NCBI RefSeq assembly: GCF_007665395.1 | Contig: NZ_VDND01000002.1 | Location: forward strand, 124,001-188,000 | DNA from: Pseudomonas oryzihabitans | Lineage (GTDB): Bacteria > Pseudomonadota > Gammaproteobacteria > Pseudomonadales > Pseudomonadaceae | Direction of reading: 5' to 3' | Length of the DNA stretch: 64,000 bases | Part shown: piece after piece, positions 8,809 to 18,891 of the stretch | How the letters are laid out: the number at the start of each line of letters is the position of its first letter | Numbering within the stretch: position 1 is the stretch's first letter | The notes under the pieces: model-generated | The model's database searches: none | What the model saw: the letters and a program-made list of their open reading frames with translations, nothing else | What the model was told of the DNA's origin: nothing | Made by a program: the position numbers and the translations under genes

Positions 8809-9558
8809 ATGTCAGCACCCACTCTATCCCGCCCCCGCAAAAGACCTCGTAGCCTGGCAGAAGAGGTCGTTGCGGTGCTGATCCAGCAGATCGGCGATGG
8901 CCAATTCCAGCCCGGCGACAAGCTCCCCACGGAATCGGCCATCATGCAGGCGCAGGGGGTGAGTCGCACCGTGGTGCGCGAGGCCATTTCCCGCCTGCAG
9001 GCCGGTGGCTACGTGGAGACCCGGCATGGCATCGGCACCTTCGTGCTGGAGCGGCGTTCCGAGTCCTTCCTGATCGATCCGGCCACCATCACCACCCTCA
9101 AGGACGTGCTGGCGATGCTCGAATTGCGCATCAGCCTGGAGGTGGAGGCCGCCGGTCTCGCCGCCCAGCGCCGCTCCAACGAGCAGCTGCAGGCCATGCG
9201 GACCCTGCTGGACAGCATGCGTGGCGGCGCCGAGCAGCCCGATCGCGCGGTGAGCGCCGACCTGGAGCTGCACCTGCTGATCGCCACCTCCACCGGCAAC
9301 CGTTATTTCAGCGACATCATGGGGTACCTGGGCACGGTCCTGATTCCCCGTACCCGCCTCAATTCCGCCTACCTCGCCCATGACGACCAGCAGCGCTACC
9401 AGAGTCGCCTGGATGCCGAGCACGAGGCCATCGTCCAGGCCATCGAGGACGGCCATGTGGAGGGCGCCCGTGCGGCCATGCGCCTGCACCTGAGCAACAG
9501 TCGCGAGCGCCTGCGCCGCGCCCACGAAGAGATGGAGCGGCAAGCGGAAGAGGCCTGA
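8809..9558 (+). CDS. FadR/GntR-family transcriptional regulator
   Basis: 249 residues. Winged helix at about 15-85 (LAEEVVAVLIQQI, LPTESAIMQAQGVSRTVVREAISRLQAGGYVETRHGIGTFV) and a C-terminal FCD ligand domain at about 100-235 with the metal-site pattern of FadR-type GntR proteins (LELRISLEVEAAGLA, DLELHLLIATSTGN, DAEHEAIVQAIEDG). The 5-dehydro-4-deoxyglucarate dehydratase gene starts 133 bp downstream, and a palindrome sits between them, so it probably represses or activates that sugar-acid pathway in response to a pathway intermediate. The effector is inferred, not seen. Confidence 0.9.
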   Translation: MSAPTLSRPRKRPRSLAEEVVAVLIQQIGDGQFQPGDKLPTESAIMQAQGVSRTVVREAISRLQAGGYVETRHGIGTFVLERRSESFLIDPATITTLKDVLAMLELRISLEVEAAGLAAQRRSNEQLQAMRTLLDSMRGGAEQPDRAVSADLELHLLIATSTGNRYFSDIMGYLGTVLIPRTRLNSAYLAHDDQQRYQSRLDAEHEAIVQAIEDGHVEGARAAMRLHLSNSRERLRRAHEEMERQAEEA

Positions 9559-9622
9559 TTCCAGGCCTCGCCACCCGCGCGGGGGATTTTTCCGGTTGGG
9601 GCTTGCCCCTTCCACAAAAGAG

Positions 9623-9642
9623 GTTGTACGATGACTTACAAC
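9623..9642. promoter_or_regulatory. Palindrome before kdgD, probable GntR operator
   Basis: GTTGTA and TACAAC form perfect 6-bp arms around an 8-bp spacer, 50 bp before the dehydratase ATG and right after the GntR gene. FadR-type GntR regulators commonly bind such T-G-T...A-C-A palindromes. Its position fits control of the downstream gene by the adjacent regulator. Confidence 0.55.
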
Positions 9643-9691
9643 AGGTAGCGGGTTGCCGCACCTCAGTCCAACCTACGCCGAGGCACCCCAG

Positions 9692-10603
9692 ATGACTCCA
9701 CAAGAACTCAAAGACGTCCTCTCTTCCGGTCTGCTGTCCTTCCCGCTGACCGACTTCGATGCCAACGGCGACTTCCGCCCCGACACCTACGCCAAGCGCC
9801 TGGAGTGGCTGGCCCCCTACGGCGCGACCGCGCTGTTCGCCGCTGGCGGCACCGGTGAATTCTTCTCGCTGGAAGCCAGCGAATACCGCGCCATCATCAA
9901 GACCGCGGTGGACACCTGCCAGGGCAGCGTGCCCATCCTGGCTGGCGTCGGCGGCTCCACCCGCCAGGCCATCGCCTATGCCCAGGAAGCCGAGCGCCTC
10001 GGCGCCAAGGGCCTGCTGCTGCTGCCGCACTACCTGACCGAAGCCAGCCAGGACGGCGTGGCTGCCCATGTCGAAGCCGTCTGCAAGTCGGTCAAGATCG
10101 GCGTGGTGGTCTACAACCGCAACGTCTGCCGCCTGCAGCCCCAGCACCTGGAGCAACTGGCCGAGCGTTGCCCGAACCTGGTCGGCTACAAGGACGGCCT
10201 GGGCGACATCGAGCTCATGGTCGCCATCCGTCGTCGCCTGGGCGATCGCTTCAGCTACCTGGGCGGCCTGCCCACCGCCGAAGTCTATGCCGCCGCCTAC
10301 AAGGCGCTGGGCGTGCCGGTCTATTCCTCGGCCGTGTTCAACTTCATCCCCAAGACCGCCGTGCAGTTCTACGAGGCCATCGCCCGTGACGATCATGCCA
10401 CCGTCGGCAAGCTGATCGACGACTTCTTCCTGCCGTACCTTGAGATCCGCAACCGCTGCGCCGGCTATGCCGTGAGCATCGTCAAGGCGGGCGCGCGCAT
10501 CGCCGGCTACGACGCGGGTCCGGTACGGACCCCGCTGACCGATCTCAAGCAGGACGAGTACGAAAAGCTCGCCGCCCTGATGGACAAGCTCGGTCCGCAG
10601 TAA
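9692..10603 (+). CDS. kdgD: 5-dehydro-4-deoxyglucarate dehydratase
   Basis: 303-residue TIM-barrel lyase of the dihydrodipicolinate synthase family. It removes water and CO2 from 5-dehydro-4-deoxy-D-glucarate to give 2-oxoglutarate semialdehyde, a step of glucarate/galactarate (and oxidised uronate) breakdown. The Schiff-base lysine is K167 in VGYKDGLGD; the Tyr of the proton relay is in VVVYNRN; the family opening [16 protein letters not shown] is intact. ATG 9692 is preferred over an upstream TTG at 9653 because GAGG lies 8 nt before it. No glucarate dehydratase, transporter or semialdehyde dehydrogenase gene is adjacent, so the rest of the pathway must be elsewhere. A terminator follows. 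Confidence 0.92.
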   Translation: MTPQELKDVLSSGLLSFPLTDFDANGDFRPDTYAKRLEWLAPYGATALFAAGGTGEFFSLEASEYRAIIKTAVDTCQGSVPILAGVGGSTRQAIAYAQEAERLGAKGLLLLPHYLTEASQDGVAAHVEAVCKSVKIGVVVYNRNVCRLQPQHLEQLAERCPNLVGYKDGLGDIELMVAIRRRLGDRFSYLGGLPTAEVYAAAYKALGVPVYSSAVFNFIPKTAVQFYEAIARDDHATVGKLIDDFFLPYLEIRNRCAGYAVSIVKAGARIAGYDAGPVRTPLTDLKQDEYEKLAALMDKLGPQ

Positions 10604-10651
10604 CGACCCTGTCCGCGAGGCGCCCCAGGGCGCCCTCCCGCCTGTTGCACT

Positions 10652-10687
10652 GCCCGCGCCCAGTCACCTGGTCGCGGGCTTTCTTTT
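10652..10687 (+). terminator. Intrinsic terminator after kdgD
   Basis: GCCCGCG (10652-10658) pairs with CGCGGGC (10673-10679) and is followed by TTTCTTTT, 49 nt after the kdgD stop. This is the classical intrinsic-terminator layout. Confidence 0.8.
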
Positions 10688-10861
10688 GCCGGCACCGCCT
10701 GGCTGCGGAGGCTGCGGCAGCACCGGGCGCGGGCGGGTGTGGCTGGCTTAAGCGGGTGCTAAGGACCTGCTGCCAGGCTGGGGTTGCCCGCCGTGTCCCG
10801 GTCAGGGAGAAGGGCAGGGCATCCGCCCAGCCTTGCAAGGTGCAGCCAGAGGATTCCCAGC

Positions 10862-11881
10862 ATGAGCGCCGCCCTGTTGTATCTCGCGCTAGCCGCAGCA
10901 CCCGGGCAGGCAACTTGCCTGGCAGCGACACCCCCCTCGGCCGCTGCGCTGGCGCAGGCGGCCAGCCATCCTCCAGCGCCTGAGCCCCAGGCGCTGCCCG
11001 TCATCCATACCGCCGGGACCTTGCCCCACAGCGGAATCTACGATCAGTCCGCCGCGGCGGTGCGCGACTTCGGCTACATGCTCGACCTGGCGCTGGCCTG
11101 GCGCGATGACCGCGATGCCGCCGCCCTGGCGCGTCTGGCAGGCTACTTCGACGCCTGGCTTCCCCAGTATCGGCCCAGCTTCCAACCCATAGACGAGACC
11201 AACCTGGGTAATCTCATCGCCGCCTACCGGCTGACCGCAGCGGATCTTCCTGCCGCGACGGCGCACCGCGTCCAGGCCTTCATCGAGACGCTGGCGCAGG
11301 GCTATCTGCGGCAGATGGAGGCGCATCGTGGCGATCCTCGCGGCGTCTGGAGCAACAACTGGCAGAGCCACCGGATCAAGCTGGTGACCCTGGCGGCCAG
11401 CGCCCTGGACGACCCGGCGCTGTTCGCCCGGGCACGGGCGGCCTTCCAGGCGCAGCTGTCGGTCAATCTCAAGCCCGATGGGGAGGTGCTGGACTTCAGC
11501 GAGCGCGATGCCCTGCACTATGTGGTCTACGACCTCGAGCCGCTGGTGCTGGCGGCCGCGGTGGCCCAGGGTCGTGGCGAGGACTGGTTGCACGTGCCGG
11601 GCCGCGAGGGTCAGACCCTGGCCCGGGCCCTCGACTGGCTGCTGCCCTATGCGCAGGGCCAGCGCCGTCATGAGGAATTCCGCAAGACCACGGTACCTTT
11701 CGATGTGCAGCGCGCCGCGGCCGGACTGCCCGGCTATGCGGGTGTCTGGGATCCGCGCAATGCCCGGGTGCTCTACTGGTCGGCCAGTCTGCTCGACCCG
11801 CGCTACGCGGCGGTCGCCCGGCACCTCGCCACCGCACCGCCGCGGATGCTGTGGGCCTATGCCCCGGCTTGTCAGCGCTAG
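10862..11881 (+). CDS. Alginate lyase-family protein (putative secreted polysaccharide lyase)
   Basis: 339 residues. A hydrophobic N-terminus with cleavage near QATCLAA predicts export. The body is an all-helical alginate lyase-family domain: SGIYDQSAAAVRDFGYMLDLALAW, ETNLGNLIAAYRLTAADL, the NNWQSHR motif near residues 163-169 in place of the NN-H pattern at the catalytic cleft, and DFSERDALHYVVYDLEPL. By family it would cut acidic polysaccharides by beta-elimination; activity on alginate is unproven. AGAGGA lies 8 nt before ATG 10862, which fixes the start. The gene stands alone after the kdgD terminator; it is not in an alg biosynthesis cluster. Confidence 0.75.
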   Translation: MSAALLYLALAAAPGQATCLAATPPSAAALAQAASHPPAPEPQALPVIHTAGTLPHSGIYDQSAAAVRDFGYMLDLALAWRDDRDAAALARLAGYFDAWLPQYRPSFQPIDETNLGNLIAAYRLTAADLPAATAHRVQAFIETLAQGYLRQMEAHRGDPRGVWSNNWQSHRIKLVTLAASALDDPALFARARAAFQAQLSVNLKPDGEVLDFSERDALHYVVYDLEPLVLAAAVAQGRGEDWLHVPGREGQTLARALDWLLPYAQGQRRHEEFRKTTVPFDVQRAAAGLPGYAGVWDPRNARVLYWSASLLDPRYAAVARHLATAPPRMLWAYAPACQR

Positions 11882-11905
11882 TCGGCGCCGTTTGCGCGGC
11901 GAGGG

Positions 11906-12304
11906 TCAGTCGAGGCTGCGAATGCTGACCTTGGAAGTGCCGTCGGCCACCATGTCGAGGCGGTCGGCCGCGCTGCGCGACAGGTCGATCACGCGCCGCC
12001 GCACCGTCGGTCCCCGATCGTTGATGCGCACCACCACGCTGCGCCCGTTGCTCAGGTTGGTGACCTGGACCCGGGTACCGAAGGGCAGGGTGCGGTGGGC
12101 GGCGGTGAGTGCGTCGGGATCGTACTTCTCGCCACTGGCGGTGCGCCGGCCGGCGTGCCACTTGGAGTAGAAGGAGGCCAGGCCGGTATCCTGGTAGTCG
12201 TGGGCGGCGACCGGGGACAGCGTGGCGGGAAAGTCCTCGTGACTGGCGCAACCGGCGAACAGCAGGACCAGCGACAGCAGTCCGGCGCGGTGAATCCGAT
12301 GCAT
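11906..12304 (-). CDS. Short RlpA-like septal ring lytic transglycosylase lipoprotein
   Basis: 132 residues. Signal peptide with lipobox LLFAGC, acylated cysteine at 19, then a double-psi beta-barrel domain: [47 protein letters not shown] and [12 protein letters not shown], including the catalytic Asp region of RlpA. It lacks the C-terminal SPOR domain of full RlpA, so septal targeting by denuded glycan is not expected. GGAGG precedes ATG 12304, ruling out longer upstream starts. The gene converges with the alginate lyase-family gene (24 bp apart). Confidence 0.85.
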   Translation of the reverse strand: MHRIHRAGLLSLVLLFAGCASHEDFPATLSPVAAHDYQDTGLASFYSKWHAGRRTASGEKYDPDALTAAHRTLPFGTRVQVTNLSNGRSVVVRINDRGPTVRRRVIDLSRSAADRLDMVADGTSKVSIRSLD

Positions 12305-12341
12305 CTCGATGCCTCCTGGCAAAACGACCGGCAGCAGCTTA

Positions 12342-12382
12342 AGGGGTCGGAGCAGAGCTGTCAGCCCCGCTCCGTAACCCCT
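12342..12382. repeat. Imperfect inverted repeat beside the intergenic repeat
   Basis: GGGGTCGGAGC and GCTCCGTAACCCC pair imperfectly over about 40 bp, just outside the larger palindromic element at 12384-12556 and upstream of the RlpA-like gene. It might be part of the element's flank or a transcription-stop structure for gatB on the minus strand read-through. Confidence 0.4.
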
Positions 12383-12383
12383 A

Positions 12384-12556
12384 GGTTCTGTACGAAAAGT
12401 GCCTGCGCTCGGTGATGCTTCGTTGAAAAACGCCTGGATCGCCAGCCCGGTCGGAATGCTCATTTACCGCTCGTAAACTCGAGCGCGAGCCCGGTCCGCT
12501 TCCTCAGCGCTTTTCGCCTCGCCTGACCTTCGCTCGGCGACTTTTCGTACAGAGCC
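12384..12556. repeat. Palindromic intergenic repeat, copy A (173 bp, MITE-like)
   Basis: The ends GGTTCTGTACGAAAAGT and ACTTTTCGTACAGAGCC are inverted repeats matching at 16 of 17 positions. The centre carries GAATGCTCATTTAC, a 5-nt loop and GTAAACTC, shared with copy C at 42457-42595. There is no coding frame of note. Repeats with this central core are scattered between genes in Pseudomonas genomes; nothing indicates a transposase in the window. Confidence 0.7.
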
Positions 12557-12568
12557 GTGCGACCGCCG

Positions 12569-14017
12569 TCAGCCTTCCAGTTTCTGCTTGAGCAACTGGT
12601 TGACCTGGCCGGGGTTGGCCTTGCCCTTGGAGGCCTTCATGGCCTGGCCGACGAAGAAGCCGAACATCTTGCCGCGCTTGGCTTCGTCGCTGGCGCGGTA
12701 CTGCTCGACCTGGGCGGCGTTGGCGGCCAGCACCTCGTCCAGCATGGCTTCGATGGCCCTGCTGTCGGTGACCTGCTTGAGCCCCTTGGCCTCGATGACG
12801 GCATCGGCGCTCTCACCTTCGCCGGCAGCCAGGGCTTCGAAGACCATCTTGGCGAGCTTGCCGCTGATGGTCTCGTCCTTGAGGCGCAGGATCAGGCCGC
12901 CCAGCTGGGCCGCGCTCACCGGCGACTGGCCGATCTCCAGGTCCTGCTTGTTGAGCAGGCTGGATAGCTCGCCCATCACCCAGTTGGCGGCCAGCTTGGC
13001 GTCGCCGCTTAGCCGCTGGACTTCCTCGAAGTAGTCGGCCAGTTCACGACTGGCGGACAGCACGCTGGCGTCGTAGACCGACAGGCCGAATTCGCGCTGG
13101 AAGCGGTCGCGCTTCTCGGTCGGCAGTTCGGGCAACTGGCTGCGCACCTCGGCCAGGAAGGCCGGCTCGATCACCACCGGCAAGAGGTCGGGGCAGGGGA
13201 AGTAACGGTAGTCGTTGGCTTCCTCCTTGCTGCGCATGGAGCGGGTCTCGTCCTTGTTCGGGTCGTACAGGCGGGTTTCCTGCACCACGGTGCCGCCGTC
13301 CTCGATGAGTTCGATCTGGCGCTGGACCTCGTGGTTGATGGCCTTCTCGATGAAGCGGAAGGAGTTGACGTTCTTGATCTCGGCGCGGGTGCCGAAGGCG
13401 GCCTGGCCCTTGGGGCGCACCGAGACGTTGCAGTCGCAACGCAGCGAGCCCTCGGCCATGTTGCCGTCGCAGATGCCCAGGTAGCGCACCAGGGCATGAA
13501 TGGCCTTCACATAGGCCACGGCTTCCTTGGCGCTGCGGATGTCCGGCTCGGAGACGATCTCCAGCAGCGGGGTGCCGGCACGGTTCAGGTCGATGCCGCT
13601 CATGCCGTGGAAGTCTTCGTGCAGGCTCTTGCCGGCGTCTTCTTCCAGGTGCGCGCGGGTGATGCCGATGCGCTTGACGGTGCCGTCTTCCAGGGTGATG
13701 TCCAGGTGGCCCTTGCCGACGATGGGATGGTCCATCTGGCTGGTCTGGTAGCCCTTGGGCAGGTCCGGGTAGAAGTAGTTCTTGCGCGCGAAGACGTTGC
13801 GCTCGGCGATCTCGGCATCGATGGCCAGGCCGAACTTGCAGGCCATGCGCACGGCCTCGGCGTTGAGCACCGGCAGGGTGCCGGGCATGCCGAGGTCGAC
13901 CAGGCTGGCGTGGGCGTTGGGCTCGGCGCCGAAGCTGGTGGCGCTGGCCGAGAAAATCTTCGATTGGGTGCTGAGCTGAGCGTGGATCTCAAGCCCGATC
14001 ACGGTTTCCCATTGCAT
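12569..14017 (-). CDS. gatB: Aspartyl/glutamyl-tRNA amidotransferase subunit B
   Basis: 482 residues; full-length GatB. The opening [21 protein letters not shown] is the family signature; the kinase-like cradle ([45 protein letters not shown]) is followed by the C-terminal YqeY-like tail that contacts tRNA. It phosphorylates Glu-tRNA(Gln) or Asp-tRNA(Asn) and receives ammonia from GatA, giving correctly charged tRNA. GAGGAAGGA lies before ATG 14017, 14 bp after the gatA stop. Last gene of gatCAB. Confidence 0.97.
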   Translation of the reverse strand: MQWETVIGLEIHAQLSTQSKIFSASATSFGAEPNAHASLVDLGMPGTLPVLNAEAVRMACKFGLAIDAEIAERNVFARKNYFYPDLPKGYQTSQMDHPIVGKGHLDITLEDGTVKRIGITRAHLEEDAGKSLHEDFHGMSGIDLNRAGTPLLEIVSEPDIRSAKEAVAYVKAIHALVRYLGICDGNMAEGSLRCDCNVSVRPKGQAAFGTRAEIKNVNSFRFIEKAINHEVQRQIELIEDGGTVVQETRLYDPNKDETRSMRSKEEANDYRYFPCPDLLPVVIEPAFLAEVRSQLPELPTEKRDRFQREFGLSVYDASVLSASRELADYFEEVQRLSGDAKLAANWVMGELSSLLNKQDLEIGQSPVSAAQLGGLILRLKDETISGKLAKMVFEALAAGEGESADAVIEAKGLKQVTDSRAIEAMLDEVLAANAAQVEQYRASDEAKRGKMFGFFVGQAMKASKGKANPGQVNQLLKQKLEG

Positions 14018-14031
14018 GTCTCTATCCTTCC

Positions 14032-15483
14032 TCAGAAGCCGCTCGGCGCCTGGCGATGCCAGTCGCTGACTTGCTGGTACTGGTGGGCGACGTTGAGCAG
14101 ACGGCCTTCCTGGAAATAGTTGCCGAGCAGTTGCACGCCCACCGGCAGGCCGTCGACGAAGCCGGCCGGCATCGACAGGCCGGGGATGCCGGCGAGGTTG
14201 GCGGCGATGGTGTAGAGGTCCTCGAGATAGGCGGAGACCGGGTCATCGCCTTTCTCGCCGATTTTCCAGGCCAGGTTCGGCGTGGTCGGGCCGAGGATGA
14301 CGTCGACCTCGGCGAAGGCCGCGACGAAGTCGTTCTTGATCAGCCGGCGGATGCGCTGCGCCTTGAGGTAGTAGGCGTCGTAGTAGCCGGCCGACAGGGC
14401 GTAGGTGCCGACCATGATGCGGCGCTTCACTTCCGCGCCGAAGCCTTCGCCGCGGGACCTCTTGTAGAGATCCTCCAGGTTGACCGGATTCTCGCAGCGA
14501 TAGCCGAAGCGCACGCCGTCGAAGCGCGACAGGTTGGAGCTGGCCTCGGCCGGGGCGATGACGTAGTAGGCCGGGATGGCGTGTTCCAGGTTCGGCAGGG
14601 AGATGTCCTTGACCGTGGCGCCGAGCTTCTTCAGCTCCTCCACCACGGCCAGCACCTTGTCACCGATGCGGGCGTCGAGGCCGGCGCCGAAGTATTCCCG
14701 CGGCAGGCCGATGCGCAGGCCGGCCAGCGGTTGCTGCAGGGCGGCGCGGTAGTCGTCCACCGGCTGGTCGACACTGGTGGAATCCTTGGGGTCGAAGCCG
14801 GCCATGGCCTGCAGCAGCAGGGCGCAATCCTCGGCGGTGCGCGCCAGGGGGCCGCCCTGGTCGAGGCTGGAGGCGTAGGCGATCATGCCCCAGCGCGAGA
14901 CGCGGCCGTAGGTGGGCTTGATGCCGGTGAGGTTGGTCAGGGCCGCCGGCTGGCGGATCGAGCCGCCGGTATCAGTGCCGGTGGCGGCGGGCAAGAGGCG
15001 CGCCGCTACCGCCGCGGCGGAGCCACCGGAGGAGCCGCCCGGCACCCGGGTGAGGTCCCAGGGATTCTTCACCGGGCCATAGTGGCTGGATTCGTTGGCC
15101 GAGCCCATGGCGAATTCGTCCATGTTCAGCTTGCCGAGGGTCACGGCGCCGGCCGCGGCCAGCTTCTCCACAACGGTGGCGTCATAGGGCGCCTTGAAGC
15201 CGGTGAGGATCTTCGAGCCACAGCTGGTGAGCACGCCCTGGGTACAGAACAGGTCCTTGTGGGCGAGCGGGGCGCCGAGCAGGGCGCTACTCTCGCCGGC
15301 AGCGCGGCGGGCATCGGCGGCCCGTGCCTGGGCCACGGCCTGTTCGGCGGTCACGGTGATGAAGCTGTTGAGCTGCGGGTCGAGCTGCTCGATCCGCTGC
15401 AACAGGCCGCGGGTCAGTTCCTCGGCGGAAAATTCCTTCGCGGCCAGGGCGGCGGCGATCTCGGTCAGGGTCAGCTGATGCAT
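14032..15483 (-). CDS. gatA: Aspartyl/glutamyl-tRNA amidotransferase subunit A
   Basis: 483-residue amidase-signature enzyme. The catalytic Lys is in [10 protein letters not shown], the cis-Ser in the Gly/Ser-rich [15 protein letters not shown] and the nucleophile Ser in [12 protein letters not shown]. It hydrolyses glutamine and channels ammonia to GatB. ATG 15483 (MHQLTLTEI) is preferred over GTG 15495, as it matches the usual GatA N-terminus; the GTG would overlap the gatC stop. Middle gene of gatCAB. Confidence 0.96.
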   Translation of the reverse strand: MHQLTLTEIAAALAAKEFSAEELTRGLLQRIEQLDPQLNSFITVTAEQAVAQARAADARRAAGESSALLGAPLAHKDLFCTQGVLTSCGSKILTGFKAPYDATVVEKLAAAGAVTLGKLNMDEFAMGSANESSHYGPVKNPWDLTRVPGGSSGGSAAAVAARLLPAATGTDTGGSIRQPAALTNLTGIKPTYGRVSRWGMIAYASSLDQGGPLARTAEDCALLLQAMAGFDPKDSTSVDQPVDDYRAALQQPLAGLRIGLPREYFGAGLDARIGDKVLAVVEELKKLGATVKDISLPNLEHAIPAYYVIAPAEASSNLSRFDGVRFGYRCENPVNLEDLYKRSRGEGFGAEVKRRIMVGTYALSAGYYDAYYLKAQRIRRLIKNDFVAAFAEVDVILGPTTPNLAWKIGEKGDDPVSAYLEDLYTIAANLAGIPGLSMPAGFVDGLPVGVQLLGNYFQEGRLLNVAHQYQQVSDWHRQAPSGF

Positions 15484-15491
15484 GTCGTGTC

Positions 15492-15779
15492 TCACTCGAT
15501 CACCTTGGGGACCAGGTACAGTCCGGCTTCCACGGCCGGGGCGATGGCCTGGTAGGCCGCGCGCCGGTCGCCTTCGGTGGCCTGGTCGGGCCGCAGGCGC
15601 TGGGTGGCCTCCAGCGGGTGGGCGAGGGGGGCGATGTTCGTGGTATCGACGGCCTGCATGCGATCGACGAGGCCGAGGATGTCGTTGAGGGTGGCGGTGG
15701 TAGCGGCGAGATCCGCTTCGTCGAGACCCAGGCGGGCCAGGTGAGCGATCTTTTCGACGTCGGTGCGTTCGAGCGCCAT
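15492..15779 (-). CDS. gatC: Aspartyl/glutamyl-tRNA amidotransferase subunit C
   Basis: 95 residues, the normal GatC size, with the family pattern [25 protein letters not shown] and the C-terminal Pro/Tyr-rich tail that wraps between GatA and GatB. It stabilises the amidotransferase complex. First gene of gatCAB; divergent from mreB with 231 bp between starts. Confidence 0.95.
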   Translation of the reverse strand: MALERTDVEKIAHLARLGLDEADLAATTATLNDILGLVDRMQAVDTTNIAPLAHPLEATQRLRPDQATEGDRRAAYQAIAPAVEAGLYLVPKVIE

Positions 15780-16001
15780 CGGCTTCTCCAGCAGGAAGGC
15801 GGCGTGACCCGGTTGGCGGCCGCGTATGCAGGAGACGGGCTGGGCGAGTCGGGCGCCGCGTTGAACGGGGGCTTAACGGCCCGGAAAAGCTCTCAATCTA
15901 GCATATCGGCGCCTTGCCCTAAATCCCTGCGATTGTTAGAGTCTGCCGCACTTTTTTACCCGCACGTTTGTCCTGTCGCGTGCCTGCTTGTCACCGCCTA
16001 G

Positions 16002-17048
<1,047 letters not shown>

Positions 17049-17126
17049 GGCAGTTCCAGGCTACAGGCCCCGATCCGGTCGCCGCTGGCGGTCGGGTCGT
17101 CGGGCGCGTTCTGCGAGGAACTCACC

Positions 17127-18320
17127 ATCAAGCCGATTTTCAGCAAAAGCCCGGCGCTGGGCATTCGTCTGCTGATCCTGGCCGCCATTTCGGTGGGTGT
17201 CATGGTCACCGACGCCCGTTTCGACTATCTGAAACCGGTGCGCAGCGAACTGGCGCTGGTCCTCTCGCCCCTCTATGAGGTGGCGGGCTTTCCCCTGCGC
17301 GCCTGGGAAGGTGTCAGCGACCAGTTTTCCAGCCGCACCGAGCTGATGGCGGAAAACGAGCGCCTCAAGGCCGAGCAGTTGCTGCTGCAGCGGCGCCTGC
17401 AGAAGCTCGCCGCCCTCACCGAACAGAACGTCCGCCTGCGCGAACTGCTCAATTCCGCCGCCCTGGTGGATGACAAGGTACTGGTCGGCGAGCTGATCGG
17501 CGTCGATCCCAATCCCTATACCCATCGCATCATCATCGACAAGGGCGCGAAGGACGGCGTCTTCGTCGGCCAGCCGGTGCTCGACGCCAGCGGCCTGATG
17601 GGGCAGGTGGTCGAGGTGATGCCCTATTCGGCCCGGGTGCTGCTGCTCACCGACGTGACCCACAGCATTCCGGTGCAGGTCAATCGCAACGGCCTGCGCG
17701 CCATCGCCGCCGGCACCGGCAACCCCGAGCGCCTGGAATTGCGCTATGTCGCCGACACCGCCGACATCAAGGAAGGCGACCTGCTGGTCAGCTCCGGCCT
17801 GGGACAGCGCTTCCCGGCGGGCTACCCGGTGGCCACGGTGTCCAAGGTGATCCACGACTCGGGCCAGCCTTTCGCGGTGGTGCGCGCCATTCCCACGGCC
17901 AAGCTCAATCGAAGTCGCTACATGCTGCTGGTGTTCAGCGATACCCGCACCCCGGAGCAACGCGCCAACGATGCCGCCGAGGCCCAGGAAGCAGCGGATC
18001 GGCATGCCGCGCAGCGCCCGGCCGCCCCGGCCAATCCGGCTCCGGCCGGTGCTTCCGCGGCCCAGCCGGCCGCCGCCCCGGCGACCCCGGCGCAGGGCGC
18101 CGCTATTGGCAATCGCCAGGCCGCGCCGACCAAGCCGCCGGCCAGCCAGGGTAACGCGGGGGGCCATGCCACCACAGCGGCCAAACCGCCGGCCCATGGC
18201 GCCGCCCCGGCGACCAGCCAACCGGCCGCGACCGCCACGCCGCCGCAGAAGAAGCTGCCGCCACTACCCGCCGCGGCCCAGCATCCGGCGCCCGAGCTGC
18301 CGGACGAGGGCGATCGTTGA
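17127..18320 (+). CDS. mreC: Rod shape-determining protein MreC, apparent ATC start
   Basis: Read from 17127 the protein has 397 residues: the conserved N-terminus [20 protein letters not shown] with the membrane anchor, coiled coil ([29 protein letters not shown]), and beta-domains to about residue 270. Upstream in frame there is no ATG, GTG or TTG back to the mreB stop; the codon where Pseudomonas MreC normally begins is ATC, and GAGGAA lies 6 nt before it. GTG 17193 would remove most of the anchor. Residues 272-397 are an Ala/Pro-rich, low-complexity tail, longer than in many MreC proteins. It is the periplasmic scaffold of the elongasome, between mreB and mreD. Confidence 0.85.
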   Translation: MKPIFSKSPALGIRLLILAAISVGVMVTDARFDYLKPVRSELALVLSPLYEVAGFPLRAWEGVSDQFSSRTELMAENERLKAEQLLLQRRLQKLAALTEQNVRLRELLNSAALVDDKVLVGELIGVDPNPYTHRIIIDKGAKDGVFVGQPVLDASGLMGQVVEVMPYSARVLLLTDVTHSIPVQVNRNGLRAIAAGTGNPERLELRYVADTADIKEGDLLVSSGLGQRFPAGYPVATVSKVIHDSGQPFAVVRAIPTAKLNRSRYMLLVFSDTRTPEQRANDAAEAQEAADRHAAQRPAAPANPAPAGASAAQPAAAPATPAQGAAIGNRQAAPTKPPASQGNAGGHATTAAKPPAHGAAPATSQPAATATPPQKKLPPLPAAAQHPAPELPDEGDR

Positions 18321-18808
18321 TGGCGCTGCGCATCGGCCACAACGGGTGGGTGATCTGGCTCACTCTGTTGGTCGGGTTGCTGCTGTCCGTCGTGCCCATG
18401 CCGGAGTTCATGGAGATCGGCCGGCCGCTGTGGCTGGCCATGCTGCTGACCTTCTGGACCCTGACCCTGCCGCACCGCGTCGGCTTGTTCACCGCCTGGG
18501 TGATGGGCATCGCCGAGGACGTGCTCTACGGCAGCCTGCTGGGCCAGACCGCCCTGGTCCTGAGCCTGGTGGTGTTCCTGGTCCGCTCCCTGGCGCCGCG
18601 CCTGCGCGCCTTTCCCATCTGGCAGCAGAGCTTCGTGCTGCTGGTGGTCTACGGCATCGCCCAGCTGCTGGCGCTGTGGCTCAACGCCCTGGCCGGCAGC
18701 CGCCCGCCGACCCTGGTCTTTCTCACCCCCTCGCTGGTCAGCGCCCTGCTCTGGCCGTGGATCTACCTGCTGCTCCGCGGGCTGCGCCGCAGATTCGGTG
18801 TCAACTGA
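18320..18808 (+). CDS. mreD: Rod shape-determining membrane protein MreD
   Basis: 162 residues, mostly hydrophobic, with five to six predicted membrane segments (for example [19 protein letters not shown] and [20 protein letters not shown]). MreD anchors the elongasome with MreC. Its ATG overlaps the mreC stop by one base (TGATG), a sign of coupled translation. A short TTG-led extension is possible but unneeded. Confidence 0.93.
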   Translation: MALRIGHNGWVIWLTLLVGLLLSVVPMPEFMEIGRPLWLAMLLTFWTLTLPHRVGLFTAWVMGIAEDVLYGSLLGQTALVLSLVVFLVRSLAPRLRAFPIWQQSFVLLVVYGIAQLLALWLNALAGSRPPTLVFLTPSLVSALLWPWIYLLLRGLRRRFGVN

Positions 18809-18891
18809 CCGGCTTTCCCCCGCGTCAAGCTGGTTTCACCGGCGTCGGGCTGGCATGCTCCCGTCATATCCCTGACGTCCGGTCGTTGTCG

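Noticed and set aside
12305-12568. Coding gene in the rlpA-gatB gap
   Set aside because: Open frames here are short and follow the inverted repeat; no start signal or known domain.
18000-18300. Ala/Pro repeats in mreC as a CRISPR or tandem DNA repeat
   Set aside because: Repetition is at the amino-acid level only; no regular DNA repeat unit or spacers.
17193-18320. mreC starting at GTG 17193
   Set aside because: It would lose the conserved N-terminus and most of the membrane anchor, and no good ribosome-binding site precedes it.
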